In this document: piece after piece, positions 63,141 to 64,000 of the stretch | Layout of the letters: the number at the start of each line of letters is the position of its first letter | Numbering within the stretch: position 1 is the stretch's first letter | NCBI RefSeq assembly: GCF_007625205.1 | Contig: NZ_VMNI01000010.1 | Span: forward strand, 215,699-279,698 | DNA length: 64,000 bases | Source of the DNA: Denitromonas ohlonensis | Lineage (GTDB): Bacteria > Pseudomonadota > Gammaproteobacteria > Burkholderiales > Rhodocyclaceae | Direction: 5' to 3' | The notes under the pieces: generated by a model | The model's input: only the letters and a program-made list of their open reading frames with translations | Databases searched by the model: none | What the model was told of the DNA's origin: nothing | Translations under genes and position numbers: made by a program

Positions 63141-64000
63141 ATGGCGATCAACCAACCCGTAGCAACCGTCGTGGCAGTCATCGGCGAGGCCTATGCCCGC
63201 AACGCAAACGGCGAACTGCGCGTGCTCAAGGCCGGTGACGCCCTTTACGAAGGTGAGGTGGTCATCACCCGCAACGGCGGCCGCGTCGAACTGGCCACCA
63301 GTGACGGCCAGCTGCTCGAAGTGCAGCCCAACGAAACCATCGCCATCACCGCCGAGCTCTCCGACACCACCCGCCCGACACCGCAAGAATCCACCGTCGG
63401 CGACGCGACGATTGACCGCGTCATCCAGGCCATCAACGACGGCGGCGACATCGACGACGCCATCGACGCCCCGGCTGCCGGTCTGAACGGTGGCGCCGGT
63501 GGCGAAGGCAACAGCTTCGTCCGCCTGCTGCGCATCACCGAAGGCGTGGATCCGCTGGAGTTCGAGTTCGGCACCGCTCGCACCGCGCCAGAGTTTGTGT
63601 TTGATGGCGGCACGGGGGAAGAGACTGCCAGCGTTGTCGAAACGGCGGGTGTCACGGCCGTGATCTCGATCAGCGGCGAGTCCAGTGTGATCGAGGGCGA
63701 GTCAATCACCTACACTGTGTCGGTCGACAAAGCCCCGGCCTCGGCGCTGACCGTGAATGTGGTGACGGGTCATGTCACCACCGACAACGGCGACCTCGTT
63801 CCGGTCACGACGGCAGTCACGATTGCCGCCGGCGCGACCAGCGCCACCTTTACGGTGAATACGCTCGACGACGCCTACGCCGACAGCGGCGAGACCTTCA
63901 CCGCCAGCATCGCCAGCACCACCGGTGGTGGCTACGAGAATCTGGTCGTTGGCACCAGCAGCGTGACCACGACCATCCTCGACCAGACCGGCAGCGATAA
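63141..64000 (+). CDS. LapA-like giant adhesin, N-terminal part (runs off the window)
   Basis: Start of a large RTX-type surface adhesin; 286 codons are visible without a stop. MAINQPVATVVAVIGEAYARNANGELRVLKAGDALYEGEVVIT begins the retention module that holds LapA-type adhesins in the outer membrane. PAAG at residues 111-114, followed by a Gly-rich linker, resembles the LapG cleavage site (TAAG in Pseudomonas). From about residue 175 a Calx-beta-like repeat begins (ISGESSVIEGESITYTVSVDKAPASALTVNV ... TILDQTGSD). The upstream ABC and HlyD genes are the exporter. Confidence 0.9.
   Translation, partial: MAINQPVATVVAVIGEAYARNANGELRVLKAGDALYEGEVVITRNGGRVELATSDGQLLEVQPNETIAITAELSDTTRPTPQESTVGDATIDRVIQAINDGGDIDDAIDAPAAGLNGGAGGEGNSFVRLLRITEGVDPLEFEFGTARTAPEFVFDGGTGEETASVVETAGVTAVISISGESSVIEGESITYTVSVDKAPASALTVNVVTGHVTTDNGDLVPVTTAVTIAAGATSATFTVNTLDDAYADSGETFTASIASTTGGGYENLVVGTSSVTTTILDQTGSD

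Overview
The window comes from a GC-rich betaproteobacterium, most likely Rhodocyclales (Azoarcus/Thauera/Zoogloea type). This is an inference from the gene content: two PEP-CTERM proteins, a CIRCE-controlled rpoH, a PpdC-like phenylpyruvate decarboxylase, a betaproteobacterial aa3 oxidase operon and a LapA-type adhesin system. No rRNA, tRNA, CRISPR array, transposase or integrase was seen.

Bases 1 to about 18.6 kb (perhaps to about 22 kb) are one end of a PFGI-1/ICEclc-like integrative conjugative element. Read from the boundary inward on the minus strand, the backbone runs AlpA-like regulator, ParA, HicA-like protein, ParB, DUF2857, STY4528-type protein, a ParE/ParD-like toxin-antitoxin cassette, PFL_4669-type protein, DUF3158, SSB, TopB, then small conserved element genes with long leaders. 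At 0-3.6 kb lies plus-strand cargo: a class 2 OLD nuclease with a UvrD-like helicase (Gabija-like phage defence), with an apparent frameshift at the nuclease C-terminus. Next to it is a decayed PAPS-reductase-family remnant. Two divergent LysR regulators (19.1-21.5 kb) sit between this element and the chromosome.

From 22 kb the chromosome follows: trpG-trpD-trpC, with a striking 271-bp nested inverted-repeat element between trpG and trpD, then tamB, a DUF2189 membrane protein, msrA, an FKBP isomerase, two PEP-CTERM proteins flanking recQ, cysK, a PAS-GGDEF-EAL protein and rfaE2.

At 38.4-47.0 kb a CarH/LitR-type B12 photoreceptor regulator faces a ten-gene, tightly overlapping operon: small membrane protein, secreted glutathione peroxidase, FAD oxidoreductase, DUF1365, cyclopropane-fatty-acid-synthase-like enzyme, chalcone-isomerase-like protein, MFS transporter, DUF3833 lipoprotein, SDR and NTF2-like protein. 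It looks like a light or singlet-oxygen membrane-lipid response. The sigma-70 promoter is flanked by two matching palindromes, probably the operators.

At 47.1-55.9 kb is a complete aa3-type cytochrome oxidase operon with assembly and haem A synthesis genes (ctaC, ctaD, ctaG, ctaE, SURF1, ctaA, ctaB, SCO), preceded by a perfect FNR/Anr box. A phenylpyruvate decarboxylase gene and rpoH (with perfect CIRCE) follow. The window ends in a type I secretion operon (ABC transporter, HlyD-type adaptor, LuxR-type regulator) and the start of a large LapA-like adhesin that runs off the end.
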